A DNA stretch of 64,000 nucleotides from Pseudomonadota bacterium (lineage in GTDB: Bacteria; Pseudomonadota; Gammaproteobacteria; Acidiferrobacterales; Acidiferrobacteraceae). Shown piece by piece: positions 38,045 to 50,326 of this stretch. The translations under genes were made by a program, and so were the position numbers. Location of the stretch: the NCBI GenBank assembly GCA_021794595.1, contig JAJYQN010000128.1, positions 1 through 64,000 on the forward strand, given 5' to 3'. Every line of letters starts with the position of its first letter. Position 1 is the first letter of the stretch. Under the pieces are notes generated by a model, which saw only the letters and a program-made list of their open reading frames with translations, did not search any database and had not been told where the DNA came from.

Positions 38045-38767
38045 GTGGACAGTAAGAAGAACGGCGCCTTTATCGACGAGTCCGGGGTCAGAGGATATTT
38101 GGCGAAACCGGCGGGTGCGCCGGCCCCGGTGATCATCGTTTTTATGGAGATCTGGGGCATTAACGACCATATTCAGTACGTGTGCGAACATCTCGCGAAG
38201 GCGGGCTTTGCGGCCTTCGGGCTCGACTTTTACGACGGTGCCGTGTTTTCGCCGAGCGACCTAGGCGGGGCCATCGCAAAACTGAAGTCGCTCGGTGACC
38301 AGGCCATCATGGCCTCCCTGGGGCGGGCCATAGATCATCTAAAGACGAGGAAAGACGTCAAGGGAGAGCAGCTCGGCGTCATGGGGTTTTGTAACGGCGG
38401 GCGCTTAGCCTTCCTGGCCGCCAGCAGCTACCCGCAAGACATACGCGCGGCGGCCTGCTTTTACGGAGGAGGCATAGACAACCCTCAGGATCGCTTGGGC
38501 CGGACGTCCTTATTGGCCACGATCCCCCAGATCGAGGCCCCACTACTGCTCTGTTATGGAGCCAAGGACGCCTCGATCACGCCCGAGGAGCATGGGCGGA
38601 TCAGCGCGGCCCTTGGCCACGCCAACAAGCGCTACACCCTGAGCGTCTTCCCCGATGTGGGTCATGCGTTTATGGATCGGCCGGATCCCGCCGAAAAGCA
38701 GGCAACGGAGGAGGCTTGGCGGATGACAAACCACTTGTTCGCCGGCCTCAAGGCCGGGGGACGCTAA
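38045..38767 (+). CDS. Dienelactone hydrolase family protein
   Basis: The 240-residue alpha/beta hydrolase has the family triad: Cys116 in GVMGFCNGGR, Asp175 in CYGAKDASIT and His207 in DVGHAFMD, with Glu35 in FMEIWGIN, the second-sphere Glu of dienelactone hydrolases. GTG 38045 follows a near-perfect AAGGAGGG Shine-Dalgarno. It lies 42 bases after the CCAEP radical SAM gene in the same direction, so the two are probably co-expressed. The real substrate is unknown. Confidence 0.88.
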   Translation: MDSKKNGAFIDESGVRGYLAKPAGAPAPVIIVFMEIWGINDHIQYVCEHLAKAGFAAFGLDFYDGAVFSPSDLGGAIAKLKSLGDQAIMASLGRAIDHLKTRKDVKGEQLGVMGFCNGGRLAFLAASSYPQDIRAAACFYGGGIDNPQDRLGRTSLLATIPQIEAPLLLCYGAKDASITPEEHGRISAALGHANKRYTLSVFPDVGHAFMDRPDPAEKQATEEAWRMTNHLFAGLKAGGR

Positions 38768-38775
38768 GCACGAGG

Positions 38776-39051
38776 TTATTTGCTTCCCGGGGGCTTGAAG
38801 CCCTCGGGAACAGTCGAGCCCTCGCCGAAGAAATAGCTCTCCATCTCCTTTTCCAGGAACTTGCGGGCCTTCGGGTCCATGGGGCTCAGACGGTATTCGT
38901 TGATGAGCATGGTTTGGTGGGCCAGCCACTGTTGCCACGCCTCTTTGGAAACGCCTTCGTAGATGCGTTTGCCGAGCTCGCCCGGGTAGGTCGGGTAATC
39001 GAGGCCTTCGGCCTCCTTTTTGAGTTTCACACACAACACGGTTCGACTCAT
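38776..39051 (-). CDS. yggX: Fe(II) trafficking / oxidative damage protection protein YggX
   Basis: The 91-residue protein starts [18 protein letters not shown] with the conserved Cys7, and contains [18 protein letters not shown] and FFGEG near the end, as in YggX. It protects Fe-S enzymes from oxidation. The frame is open far upstream but ATG 39051 overlaps the mutY stop by 4 bases and starts the homology. The mutY-yggX order is the common gammaproteobacterial arrangement. Confidence 0.95.
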   Translation of the reverse strand: MSRTVLCVKLKKEAEGLDYPTYPGELGKRIYEGVSKEAWQQWLAHQTMLINEYRLSPMDPKARKFLEKEMESYFFGEGSTVPEGFKPPGSK

Positions 39052-40058
39052 GTGGTCTCCAAGAACTGGTTGACGAGGCGCCTGACCGGGGCTGGCATAC
39101 CGGGCTCGGCCGCGCACCGCTGATACCACATCATATCGCGGTTCTCGGACACGCGGGTACCTGTGTTCGTAAGGAGGACCGGCACCGGGGTGATAGACAG
39201 GGCGAAGTGGGTAAAGACGTGACGCAGGGCCACGCGGGCCGCGCCGGGCGTGCCCTCGAAGCCGAGTGACGCCAAATAAGGGAGAAGGTCGGAGAGGGCG
39301 GGACACTCTGGGAGGCTCCAGAGACCACCCCACACCCCGTGCGCCGGACGGCGCATAAGAAGCAGGCCGGCGTTCGCCTGGTAGACAAGAGCCATGACGA
39401 CCGAGCGCTCGGGCCTGGCGCGCCGGGTCGGCCGCGCCTCCTCACCCTTAAACAAGCAGTCTTGAACCAGCGGGCAGACGGAACACTCAGGCGTCCTTCG
39501 GCACACGAGCGCGCCGAGATCCATGATCGCTTGAGTATAGTCAGCCACATCGTGGGTCGGCGTATAGGTACCAGCATAGTCCCACAGGCGGCGTGTGGCC
39601 TTGGCATCACGGTCGGTGATGCCGTGATAGCGGCTCAAGACCCGGCGGACGTTGGCGTCGAGAATGGGGGCCGGGACTCCGAAGGCAAACGCCAGGATCG
39701 CACCGGCCGTGGAGAGGCCGATGCCCGGTAAGGCCAAGAGCTCGGGGAGGGTCTGTGGGAACCGTCCTTGATGCCTGTCCATCACAAGCTGGGCGGTGGC
39801 GTGAAGATTGCGGGCGCGCGCGTAGTAACCAAGACCGGACCAAAGCGCCAGGACATCGTCGAGCGGGGCCTGCGCCAGGGCCTCAAGGGTGGGGAAGCGC
39901 GCCCGAAAGCGCTCGAAGTAGGGCCGCGCAGCGGTGACGGTGGTCTGCTGGAGCATGATTTCTGCAAGCCAGCGCAGGTAGGGGTCCGGAACCTGCCAAG
40001 GAAGATCGTGACGGCCATGACGCCGATACCAAGCGAGCACGCGAGCAGTGAAATCCAT
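39048..40058 (-). CDS. mutY: A/G-specific adenine DNA glycosylase MutY
   Basis: The 336-residue protein has the helix-hairpin-helix [11 protein letters not shown] (109-119), the catalytic Glu33 in [11 protein letters not shown], Asp134 in [12 protein letters not shown] and a C-terminal NUDIX-like 8-oxoG recognition domain. It removes A mispaired with 8-oxoG. The 4Fe-4S cysteines read C186-X5-C192-X2-C195-X5-C201, one residue shorter between the first two than the usual X6. ATG 40058 is preferred to TTG 40064, which lies two codons earlier and overlaps the asmA stop. Confidence 0.95.
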   Translation of the reverse strand: MDFTARVLAWYRRHGRHDLPWQVPDPYLRWLAEIMLQQTTVTAARPYFERFRARFPTLEALAQAPLDDVLALWSGLGYYARARNLHATAQLVMDRHQGRFPQTLPELLALPGIGLSTAGAILAFAFGVPAPILDANVRRVLSRYHGITDRDAKATRRLWDYAGTYTPTHDVADYTQAIMDLGALVCRRTPECSVCPLVQDCLFKGEEARPTRRARPERSVVMALVYQANAGLLLMRRPAHGVWGGLWSLPECPALSDLLPYLASLGFEGTPGAARVALRHVFTHFALSITPVPVLLTNTGTRVSENRDMMWYQRCAAEPGMPAPVRRLVNQFLETT

Positions 40059-40060
40059 GA

Positions 40061-41953
40061 TCAATGGATGCCGAGAAAGCTCTTGAGGCGCCCGCCCAGA
40101 CTCTTAAACGCCGAGCCTAGCCCCTTGCCGGAGCCGCTTAACAGTCGGTTCAAGGAGACGGCGAAATGCACGTGGCCGATCGGGCCACGGACACGCACCG
40201 GTACCGTGAGGCCGCTTGGCAGCGTGACCTTTAAGAGCGTGTTCAGGGTCTTCGTGGGGAGCAGTGTCATGGTCCCCTGGCCGTGAACGGCCGCGCGCGC
40301 GGTATGCAGGGACAGTGCCTGAAGGGTAACGAGGCTATTGGCGATCGTCGCTTGGGCATGCAAGCGGGTAAAGACGGTGCCCGCCACCTTCTTTAGGCGA
40401 TGCGGGCCCACGACCGCTTTCGGGTCTTTCGCGATGAAATTGATATCAAGGCCGCGCAAGGCCCCGCGCGGCATATCGGCGGTGAGCCTTCCTGACACGC
40501 TCTGCTCGATCGGTAAGAGCGCGACGCCGGATCCACGGAGGCGGACATGGGCATTCAGGAGCCCGGAAAACTCCGGGAACATGTGGAGCGCGCGCAAGAG
40601 CGCGCCTATGTGCACCTGAGAAAGCCGGGCCGCGAGCCGCCAGGGCAGTGGGTGGGCCGCTTTGAGCGCAAGCCGCCCGGCGAAGGTCCCGCCATAGAGA
40701 TCCATCGTGAGCGGCTGTAAGCGGATATGGCCATGGCGTCCGTGTAGGGCGGCGGAGACGCGCGTCAGAGTGAGGCCGTGGGCCACCAGCCGACCGATCG
40801 TCACGGTACCCATGACAGGTAGGCTGAGGAGGGGCGAGGGGGTCTTGGTACCCGCTTGCGGACGGCCCGGCCCCTGGACCGGCTGAGGCGCCGGCGGCGC
40901 CGAGGGCTTCGGGGGCAGATAGGGCGCGAGAGCCAAGGAGCTGATAGCGAGATGCACTCGGTAGAGGAGCGGGTGCGCTAAGCGCACGAGCCGGCCCGTG
41001 ACGAGGGTTTGGTCGAAGCGGATCGTGAACGGCGCCAAGGACAACTGGCGGGGGCTCAGCCTGAAAGCGAGCCTTCCCGAGGCGGTCCGCAGGGCCTTGG
41101 GGTCACTGGGCCTATAGGATAGCCCGAGCGCGGCTAGGAGCGGCCGGGGGGCAAATGCGGGAATGTGCAGGTGCCCGTGGGCCTTAAGGCCGGACCGGGT
41201 CTCTGTCGCCTGCACCGTGCCCACGGCCTTCAGGGTCGCGATCGAGAGCCGAAACGGGTTCAGAAGAAGGCCTTTGTGCTGACGGATGGCGCGCGCCGAG
41301 AGCCGAAACGGGAACGGCCCGTGACCTGCGGTCTTCAGCACGCCGGCAAGATGTACGGCCACCGGGCGTCCCGGCCGGATTTCCCCTAAGCGGACAGTGA
41401 AGTGACTGAGGATGTCGCGGGCCCCGGTGCGCGCGTTGCGGTAAGTGACCGAGGCATTCGTGACCGTAAGACCGGCCGCCCGCAGCAGAGCGAAGGCTGG
41501 GGCCTCGTGGGCCTCGGCGCGCGTGGCCTTCGTTGGCGCAGGCCTCTTCGGGGTCCGGATCAGAGCGGCCCAGTTTGTGTGTCCGGCGGCATTTTCGCGC
41601 AGGTTCAGCTTAAGCCCGGTCACGACCACGCGCCGCAGCACGATATGACCCGCGAAGAGCGGGAGGACGCGCACCTCGACTAGCGCATCGTCGACTCGGG
41701 CGAGCGGTGTCTTGCCAAAGGTCGGGGCGTTTGCGAGCTCAGCGCCATCGAGGCGAATACCGAGCCAAGGATAGAGAGACAAGCTCAACTTGCCGATGGT
41801 CACGGGGCGGCCGCTCGCCTGAGAGAGGGTCTCTGCGATCTCGTTTTTGACCTTGTTTAAAGCCACGATTCCGGGAAGCGCGACGACAATCGCCAGGACC
41901 AAGACGGTGGCGAGACTCAGTGCGATGACAACGGTGCGGGTCTGTTTTTTCAC
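40061..41953 (-). CDS. AsmA-family inner-membrane-anchored protein
   Basis: The 630-residue protein begins with a membrane anchor (about residues 9-30), then the AsmA N-terminal domain starting ALNKVKNEIAETLSQASGRPVTIGKLSLSL, where beta-taco folds typical of lipid-transfer proteins appear. The C-terminal part (about 450-600) matches the AsmA_2 region. These proteins bridge the periplasm and help move phospholipid to the outer membrane. Its stop lies just ahead of mutY, which it probably leads in an operon. The middle, Pro- and Ala-rich stretch (about 340-370) is likely a linker. Confidence 0.85.
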   Translation of the reverse strand: MKKQTRTVVIALSLATVLVLAIVVALPGIVALNKVKNEIAETLSQASGRPVTIGKLSLSLYPWLGIRLDGAELANAPTFGKTPLARVDDALVEVRVLPLFAGHIVLRRVVVTGLKLNLRENAAGHTNWAALIRTPKRPAPTKATRAEAHEAPAFALLRAAGLTVTNASVTYRNARTGARDILSHFTVRLGEIRPGRPVAVHLAGVLKTAGHGPFPFRLSARAIRQHKGLLLNPFRLSIATLKAVGTVQATETRSGLKAHGHLHIPAFAPRPLLAALGLSYRPSDPKALRTASGRLAFRLSPRQLSLAPFTIRFDQTLVTGRLVRLAHPLLYRVHLAISSLALAPYLPPKPSAPPAPQPVQGPGRPQAGTKTPSPLLSLPVMGTVTIGRLVAHGLTLTRVSAALHGRHGHIRLQPLTMDLYGGTFAGRLALKAAHPLPWRLAARLSQVHIGALLRALHMFPEFSGLLNAHVRLRGSGVALLPIEQSVSGRLTADMPRGALRGLDINFIAKDPKAVVGPHRLKKVAGTVFTRLHAQATIANSLVTLQALSLHTARAAVHGQGTMTLLPTKTLNTLLKVTLPSGLTVPVRVRGPIGHVHFAVSLNRLLSGSGKGLGSAFKSLGGRLKSFLGIH

Positions 41954-42043
41954 GAGTCAGCCTTTCCAAAAAAGGCTGAGTGTAGGGTTCGATCGGGCGC
42001 TCTGCAATCGGACCGGGTGCTGGTCAATAAAGAGGGAGGGGGG

Positions 42044-42117
42044 TGGAGCGGGTGAAGGGAATCGAACCCTCGCTATCAGCTTGGGAAGCTGAAGTTCTAC
42101 CATTGAACTACACCCGC
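42044..42117 (-). tRNA. tRNA-Gly (CCC)
   Basis: A 74-base cloverleaf on the minus strand starts GCGGGUG, has D-arm GUUCAAUGGUAGAAC, anticodon stem-loop UCAGC-UUCCCAA-GCUGA (anticodon CCC), T-arm GGGUUCGAUUCCC and an encoded CCA end. Confidence 0.95.
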
Positions 42118-42179
42118 ATAGCACATGGCGCAAAGAGGCCATACAATATACAACCATCTTAGGAATTGCACCATTGCTT

Positions 42180-42380
42180 ATGATTATCTACGTGAACGGG
42201 GCCGAGCAAGCCCTGAACGGGCCCGTGGCGCTGACCGCCTTGCTGGGCGACATGGGCCTTGCCGGAAAACGGGTGGCGGTCGAGATCAATCGCGAGATCG
42301 TTCCGCGCGCCCAACACGACAGCTGTCTCTTGCAAGACGGGGACCGCATTGAAATCGTTCAGGCCATCGGAGGCGGGTGA
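42180..42380 (+). CDS. thiS: Sulfur-carrier protein ThiS
   Basis: The 66-residue ubiquitin-like protein starts [11 protein letters not shown] and ends with the Gly-Gly tail (AIGGG) that becomes the thiocarboxylate. It donates sulfur for the thiazole ring, together with ThiG. ATG 42180 is used. TTG 42174 lies two codons upstream. The stop codon shares one base with the thiG ATG (TGATG), a coupled arrangement. Confidence 0.95.
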   Translation: MIIYVNGAEQALNGPVALTALLGDMGLAGKRVAVEINREIVPRAQHDSCLLQDGDRIEIVQAIGGG

Positions 42381-43171
42381 TGCAGGAAGACAAACTTGAC
42401 CGCTGGCAGGTAGCCGGTCTGACATTTTCGTCGCGGCTGCTGGTCGGGACCGGCAAATATAAAGACGCGACGGAGACACAGCGGGCCATAGAGGCAAGCG
42501 GCGCCGAGATCGTAACGGTCGCTGTGCGCCGGACGAATATTGGGCAAAATCCCGGGGAACCGAACCTGCTCGATATCTTGCCGCCGGAGCGCTACACCAT
42601 CCTCCCCAACACCGCCGGCTGCTACTCGGCGGAGGAGGCGGTGCGGACGTGCCGCTTGGCGCGCGAACTGCTCGATGGGCGGGCGCTTGTAAAGCTTGAG
42701 GTCATTGGCGACCAGGCTAGCCTTTTCCCCGACATGGTCGAGACCCTGAAGGCGGCGGAGACTTTGGTCTCCGAGGGCTTCGCGGTTATGGTCTATACAA
42801 CCGACGATCCGGTCGCCGCAAAGCGCCTCGAGGCGATCGGCTGTGTCGCGATCATGCCCCTGGCTGCCCCTATCGGCTCGGGGCTCGGTATCCGTAACCC
42901 GCTCAATATCCGGCTCATCATTGAACAGGCCCGAGTTCCCGTGCTCGTAGACGCCGGGGTCGGCACGGCCTCCGATGCCGCTATCGCCATGGAGCTCGGT
43001 TGCGATGGCGTACTCATGAATACCGCAATCGCCGGAGCGGGCGACCCGGTGTTGATGGCAAGGGCCATGCGCCGGGCCGTTGAGGCCGGACGGGATGCCT
43101 TTTTGGCCGGGCGCATGGCCCGCAAGTGGGGCGCTGACCCGTCGTCGCCCGTGACTGGCCTGATCGCATGA
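42380..43171 (+). CDS. thiG: Thiazole synthase ThiG
   Basis: The 263-residue TIM-barrel protein has [13 protein letters not shown] near the start, the Schiff-base Lys in the segment VKLEVIGD (Lys105), and the phosphate-binding end [12 protein letters not shown]. It condenses DXP, ThiS thiocarboxylate and glycine imine into the thiazole. It overlaps the trmB start by 4 bases. With thiC at 17.7 kb this shows de novo thiamine synthesis. Confidence 0.96.
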   Translation: MQEDKLDRWQVAGLTFSSRLLVGTGKYKDATETQRAIEASGAEIVTVAVRRTNIGQNPGEPNLLDILPPERYTILPNTAGCYSAEEAVRTCRLARELLDGRALVKLEVIGDQASLFPDMVETLKAAETLVSEGFAVMVYTTDDPVAAKRLEAIGCVAIMPLAAPIGSGLGIRNPLNIRLIIEQARVPVLVDAGVGTASDAAIAMELGCDGVLMNTAIAGAGDPVLMARAMRRAVEAGRDAFLAGRMARKWGADPSSPVTGLIA

Positions 43172-43887
43172 CAGCAGAGCTCGCGCCACGGCGGCGAATA
43201 CGCAGCTATGTGCGGCGCGAGCGTCCACTGAAGGCGGGGGCTATAGCCGCCTATGACCGCTTGTGGCCGCGCTTCGGGCTCCCCGAAAGCGCCTGGGGCC
43301 AGCTCGGTCGAGATCAGGATGTGGTTCTCGATATAGGATTTGGGGATGGCGAGGCCTTACTTACTATGGCTAAGGCCAATCCTCTGCGACACTATGTCGG
43401 GGTCGAGATGTACCGCACGGGGATCGTGAAGGTCATGCGCGCCCTGGAGGAGCGGGAGGCAAGCAATGTGGGCCTGATCGAGGGTGACGCCCAGGCGGTC
43501 GTAGCCGGGATAGGGGACGCGCGGATCGATACAGTCCTGATCTTTTTCCCTGACCCCTGGCCGAAGGCCCGCCATCATAAGCGGCGCTTGGTACGTGGCG
43601 CCTTCCTGGCGGAGGTCGCGCGCATCCTGCGGCCGGGCGGACTCTTACACTTCGCCACCGACTGGGCGCCCTACGCCGATGAGGTGGCAAGCCTTGTCGG
43701 CCAGCACCCCGACTTCCGAGAGAACGGCGAGGGGCGAGGGGAGCGCCCGGTGACCCGGTTCGAGCGACGCGGGCGCAAGCTCGGTCACGAGGCCCGCGAT
43801 TTGCGCTTTCAGCGCCGGTCAGTCGAGGAGGCGTATCGCGTCGAGACGGGCCCTGTGTCTCCGGTGCCCGCGGTCCTCAAAACTTAA
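43168..43887 (+). CDS. trmB: tRNA (guanine(46)-N7)-methyltransferase
   Basis: The 239-residue SAM-dependent enzyme has motif [13 protein letters not shown] (54-65) and the TrmB signature [17 protein letters not shown] with catalytic-type Asp near residue 130. It makes m7G46 in tRNA. It begins four bases before the thiG stop. Its last 69 bases overlap a convergent Rho-binding-type gene. Confidence 0.96.
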   Translation: MTAELAPRRRIRSYVRRERPLKAGAIAAYDRLWPRFGLPESAWGQLGRDQDVVLDIGFGDGEALLTMAKANPLRHYVGVEMYRTGIVKVMRALEEREASNVGLIEGDAQAVVAGIGDARIDTVLIFFPDPWPKARHHKRRLVRGAFLAEVARILRPGGLLHFATDWAPYADEVASLVGQHPDFRENGEGRGERPVTRFERRGRKLGHEARDLRFQRRSVEEAYRVETGPVSPVPAVLKT

Positions 43888-44049
43888 GAACTCCTGGCCC
43901 TCGACGGTTTCGAGGGCAAGCGCTACGACCGTGTCTTGATGCCATAGGTCCGCCTCACGCCAAGAAAGAGTCAGCGGGGAGCGCGTGAGGATGGCGCGCT
44001 CGTAGCGGTCATACAAGGCACAGGCAATGGGCGTATAGGGGTCAGCCAC
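43819..44049 (-). CDS. Rof-like Rho-binding antiterminator domain protein
   Basis: The 76-residue protein starts ADPYTPIACALYDRYERA and has the strand pattern LTLSWREADLWHQDTVVALAL and ends with [11 protein letters not shown], resembling Rof (Rho-binding antiterminator) with its PI-x-C-x-x-Y-D start. Rof inhibits Rho-dependent termination. The resemblance is at the level of short motifs. The coding overlap with trmB is long for a genuine gene pair, which lowers confidence. Confidence 0.65.
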   Translation of the reverse strand: MADPYTPIACALYDRYERAILTRSPLTLSWREADLWHQDTVVALALETVEGQEFLSFEDRGHRRHRARLDAIRLLD

Positions 44050-44060
44050 AGAGCCTCGGC

Positions 44061-46523
<2,463 letters not shown>

Positions 46524-47573
46524 TCAGGAGGCGTTGCCGCCACTTTGTTCCACGTGAAACATAGAGGCCGGAGAAGCGGCGGTCTCGGCGTCAATCACCG
46601 TCACAAAGGCCTGTGACCCCGCGGCTATCAAGACCTCGTAAAACGCCTTCCGACGCACACTATCAAGTTCTGCGGCAAGATCATCAACTAACAAAATCGG
46701 GGACCTCCCGGCCTGCTCGGCACACTGGGCGAGCGCAAGTCGCCAAGCGCTGACAACCACCTTCTGCTGGCCGTGGGAGCCGACTTGGGCAAGCGGGTGG
46801 TCGGCCAGTACGAATTGAATGTCGGCCCGATGGGGGCCGACTTGGGTATACCCCAGCCGTTCGTCCCCGTCTTCGGACCGCGAAAGCGCGGCCTCCAGGG
46901 AGTCCTCGCCCCAACCGGGACGCAGTCTCATGGCCACCGGCCACTGCAACTGCAGACGCTCGGCCAGCTCTTGAAAGGGACCCTGTAATCGCTCCTGGGC
47001 GCGCAGCCAAAAACCGGCCAAGGTCTCACCGGTTTGGGCCAGGCCGGGATTAAACATACGATACAGACCACGGCCCTCGCGCAAGGCCGCGTTCCGTTGC
47101 CGCAGTACCCGCTGATAGCGTCGCCAGGTCTCCAAAAACAAAGGTTCCACGTGGAACAATAGCCAAGACATCGCTGCCCGTCGTACCTGGGCGTCTTGAA
47201 GCGTGGCGTAATGGGTTTCCGGGCTTAACACGAGAACCGGGAGCCGCTCATAGGCACTCACCGCGGATTTCAGGGGTTCACCATCCAGGCGCCAAGACCG
47301 CAGCGCACGCCCCCGTTCGTAGCGCAATTCGCCAGCCGAGAGCGATTCCCCGAACTTTAAACCGACCTTCAGCCGTTCGGCACCATGCCTGATCGCACCG
47401 CGCGCACTCCCAGGACGTAAGGCCTTACTGGTCGCGGCCAGGGTGATGGCCTCCAAGAGACTGGTTTTTCCGGCCCCGTTTCTCCCAACAATGAGATTAA
47501 GGCCCGCTGCGGGCTGCCAACTGAGCTGTCCTAAGCTCCGGAGATTCTCGACCTCTAATTTATTAATCGCCAC
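46524..47573 (-). CDS. recF: DNA replication and repair protein RecF
   Basis: The 349-residue protein has Walker A GRNGAGKTSLLEA (30-42), the SMC-like signature in QQKVVVSAWRLALAQ and the Walker B LLVDDLAAELD. It helps load RecA at gaps. GTG 47573 is chosen: it starts AINKLEVENLRSL and lies one base after the dnaN stop. The longer open frame to 47612 runs back into dnaN. The C-terminus ends with a Ser-Ala-rich tail. Confidence 0.95.
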   Translation of the reverse strand: MAINKLEVENLRSLGQLSWQPAAGLNLIVGRNGAGKTSLLEAITLAATSKALRPGSARGAIRHGAERLKVGLKFGESLSAGELRYERGRALRSWRLDGEPLKSAVSAYERLPVLVLSPETHYATLQDAQVRRAAMSWLLFHVEPLFLETWRRYQRVLRQRNAALREGRGLYRMFNPGLAQTGETLAGFWLRAQERLQGPFQELAERLQLQWPVAMRLRPGWGEDSLEAALSRSEDGDERLGYTQVGPHRADIQFVLADHPLAQVGSHGQQKVVVSAWRLALAQCAEQAGRSPILLVDDLAAELDSVRRKAFYEVLIAAGSQAFVTVIDAETAASPASMFHVEQSGGNAS

Positions 47574-47574
47574 A

Positions 47575-48678
47575 CTACAAACGCATAGGCATAACCACAT
47601 AAACCTGGTCACCCGCGCCGTCCGAGGGCCGGATCCGACAGCCGCTATTGCTGTCGTTCCAGGCGAACTCGACTTGGGGTCCGCTTAAGGCCCCTAAGGC
47701 CTCGATCACATAACCGACGTTAAAACCCACCTCGAGTTCCGGTAGCGAGACCTCCACATCCAGTTCTTCTGTCGCCTCGTCATGCTCGGGATTGCTGGCG
47801 CTTGCGACCACCAACTGACCAGTAAACTGAAGCCTAATACCCCGAAACTTCTCGGTTGATACGATACCGACCCGACTTAGCATCTCGCGCAAGGACTCAC
47901 GCGGCAGAACCACCGTCTCCCGAACACTTGCCGGGACCACCCGGTTATAATCAGGAAAGCGCCCATCGATTAGCTTTGAGGTGAATATGAGCTGATCCTG
48001 CCGCACCCGGATATGGTTAGTCGAGAGGCTAATCTCCACCGGCCCCTCTTCACTCCCTAGTAAGCGCCCTAGCTCTACCACCCCTTTCCGCGGCACGATA
48101 ACTTGCTTCTCCGCGAGATCCTGGCCCTCGATCGCCACCGTACACATGGCCAGCCTATGCCCATCGGCCGCTACCGCCTTCAAGCTCCCAGGCAGGGTCT
48201 CAAACATCAAACCATTCAGGTAATAACGCACATCCTGTTGGGCCATACAAAACTGGGTCTTATCGATAAGCCGCTTCAGATCCGAGCGCGCAATCATAAA
48301 ACCCATATCCCATTGAGACTCTTTAAGGCTTGGGAAATCCTCAACCGGTAAGGTGCTTAAGGTAAACCGACTCCGCCCCGCACTGATTCGCACCCGATCC
48401 TGGTCTTTCTGACAGCGAACCGTACTGCCTCCGGGGAGAGTGCGCACAATATCCAAGAACTTCCGCCCGGGCACTGTCACAGCGCCTTCTTCTCCGACCT
48501 CAGCCTTCGCCCTAGAGACCATCTCGATCTCAAGATCAGTCCCCGTAAAGGTCACAGCGTCCCGGTCGCAGCTCACCAATACGTGAGACAAAATGGGCTT
48601 TGACTGACGCTTCTCTACGACTCCCGCCGCTAAACCTAAAGCCTTTAGAAGTTCATCTCGTGGCATTGACCATTGCAT
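47575..48678 (-). CDS. dnaN: DNA polymerase III beta sliding clamp
   Basis: The 367-residue protein has the three clamp domains, beginning MQWSMPRDELLKALGLAAGVVEKRQ and ending YVVMPMRL, which is the typical clamp end. It tethers polymerase to DNA. The upstream spacer to dnaA is AT-rich and holds several DnaA boxes. Confidence 0.97.
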   Translation of the reverse strand: MQWSMPRDELLKALGLAAGVVEKRQSKPILSHVLVSCDRDAVTFTGTDLEIEMVSRAKAEVGEEGAVTVPGRKFLDIVRTLPGGSTVRCQKDQDRVRISAGRSRFTLSTLPVEDFPSLKESQWDMGFMIARSDLKRLIDKTQFCMAQQDVRYYLNGLMFETLPGSLKAVAADGHRLAMCTVAIEGQDLAEKQVIVPRKGVVELGRLLGSEEGPVEISLSTNHIRVRQDQLIFTSKLIDGRFPDYNRVVPASVRETVVLPRESLREMLSRVGIVSTEKFRGIRLQFTGQLVVASASNPEHDEATEELDVEVSLPELEVGFNVGYVIEALGALSGPQVEFAWNDSNSGCRIRPSDGAGDQVYVVMPMRL

Positions 48679-48918
48679 ATGCGCCTCTTTATCCCGCCCG
48701 TAAGCATTAAAGGTTTTTAATAAATCTTTTTAGTTGTAGTTATTACTATAGGTGCGCCTTTCTGTGTATAAGTGCTTTTCACCCTAGTTTTATAGCCTCA
48801 AACAGCCCCGCATAAGATCTGTATAAACACCCTGGACCCTGTGCGTAAGATTGTGGATAAATGTGCATAACAAACGGCTTTCTCAAAAACCCCATTCTTA
48901 CCCTTTTTTATCCACACC
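48679..48918. other. oriC: Probable replication origin (dnaA-dnaN spacer) with DnaA boxes
   Basis: The 240-base spacer is much more AT-rich than its surroundings. DnaA boxes with the consensus TTATNCACA occur at 48763-48771 (TGTGTATAA), 48852-48860 (TGTGGATAA), 48862-48870 (TGTGCATAA) and 48908-48916 (TTATCCACA), with a one-mismatch copy at 48840-48848. AT-rich blocks lie near 48705-48740. Origins in this position are common. The functional test is not visible from sequence. Confidence 0.75.
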
Positions 48919-50274
48919 CTATGTCGTCAATATCCGAGTCAAATTCGCGTAGTCCTCCTTAATCCGCGGATCGGTCTCTATGAGTTCGCTTACCTTACGG
49001 CAGGCATGGATTACGGTCGAATGATCACGGCCCCCAAACTCCTTCCCGATCTCAGGGAGGCTGTGATGGGTCAGTTCTTTTGCTAAGGCCATAGCGATTT
49101 GGCGCGGTCTTGTCACCTGCCGCGAGCGACTCTTGGCACTTAAATCGGAGACCCGTATTTTAAAATATTCGGCCACCATCTTCTGGATATTGGTGATCGT
49201 CACGAGCCGTTCCTGAAAGGCAAGCAGATCTTTCAAGCTCTCGGCGGCCAAGGCGATATCGATAGGGCGGCCCGTAAAGTTAGCGCTCGCCATCACTCTC
49301 CGAAGCGCACCCTCGAGCTCTCTTACGTTAGAGCGGACCCGTTTTGCGATAAAGAACGCGACCTCATCACCTAAGGGAATGCCCTCTTGTTGAGCCTTTT
49401 TGATCAAAATAGCCACCCGGGTTTCGAGCTCCGGGGGCTCTATCGAGACTGTAAGACCCGACCCAAATCGCGAGACCAAACGCTCCTCGACGCCTACGAA
49501 CTCCTTAGGGAAGCGGTCCGCGGTGATAATAACTTGGCGTTGACCCTCCAATAAGGCGTTGAAGGTATGAAAAAACTCCTCTTGGGAGCGCTCCTTGCCG
49601 GCAAAAAACTGAATGTCGTCGATCAATAAGGCATCGAGCGAGCGGTAATACTTTTTAAAATCATTGATGGCGTTGTGCTGTAGGGCCTTTACCATATCCG
49701 CGACGAAGCGCTCGGAATGAATATAGGCCACCTTCGCATCGCGCTTATGGACCACGAGCAGATTCCCAGCGGCCTGCATAAGGTGGGTCTTACCAAGACC
49801 GACCCCGCCATAAATAAAGAGCGGGTTATAGGCGCCGCCCGGGTTCTCACCGACTTGGCGCGCGGCGGCCCGCGCCAACTGATTCGATTTACCCTCGATA
49901 TGGGTTTCGAACGTAAAGTCGGGGTTGAGCCGTGACCCTTGGGTGGCGGGCTCGCGACGGGTCATATTCCCACCATTCGTCCCGGCCCCGTTCACCGCCT
50001 TTTTGGTGCCCGTATCCTTAGGCGCATAGCTCCCAACCTGGACTGTGACCGTGATCGCGGCGGTGCCGCCCTGATATTGTGCGGCGAGTTCCGCTATGCG
50101 CTCAACGAAGCGATCCTTGACCCACTCGGTCACAAAGCGGTTGGGGGCGAGCAGGCGCAGGCAGTTCTTCTCCCACTCCGCCTGTAATGGCCGGATCCAC
50201 GTATTGAACTGTTGTGCCGAGAGCTCCTCTTCGAGCCGATCTAGGCATTTCTTCCAAATGACGGGTTGGCTCAC
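48919..50274 (-). CDS. dnaA: Chromosomal replication initiator DnaA
   Basis: The 451-residue protein has the N-terminal domain I (about 1-80), a linker rich in Lys, Gly, Asn and Thr (about 85-115), AAA+ Walker [11 protein letters not shown] (156-165), Walker B LLIDDIQF, and the C-terminal DnaA-box recognition signature [14 protein letters not shown] (about 414-427). Translation starts at GTG 50274. A DnaA box lies 53 bases upstream, consistent with autoregulation. Confidence 0.98.
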   Translation of the reverse strand: MSQPVIWKKCLDRLEEELSAQQFNTWIRPLQAEWEKNCLRLLAPNRFVTEWVKDRFVERIAELAAQYQGGTAAITVTVQVGSYAPKDTGTKKAVNGAGTNGGNMTRREPATQGSRLNPDFTFETHIEGKSNQLARAAARQVGENPGGAYNPLFIYGGVGLGKTHLMQAAGNLLVVHKRDAKVAYIHSERFVADMVKALQHNAINDFKKYYRSLDALLIDDIQFFAGKERSQEEFFHTFNALLEGQRQVIITADRFPKEFVGVEERLVSRFGSGLTVSIEPPELETRVAILIKKAQQEGIPLGDEVAFFIAKRVRSNVRELEGALRRVMASANFTGRPIDIALAAESLKDLLAFQERLVTITNIQKMVAEYFKIRVSDLSAKSRSRQVTRPRQIAMALAKELTHHSLPEIGKEFGGRDHSTVIHACRKVSELIETDPRIKEDYANLTRILTT

Positions 50275-50326
50275 GCTGCCTAAACCACAAGGAGGGGAGA
50301 AGCCGCTAGTCTAGGGGCGCGCCGAT

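Noticed and set aside
42004-42157. Short minus-strand open frame (positions 41957-42157) resembling widely annotated hypothetical proteins
   Set aside because: It is the translation of the tRNA-Gly gene and its flanks, not a protein gene.
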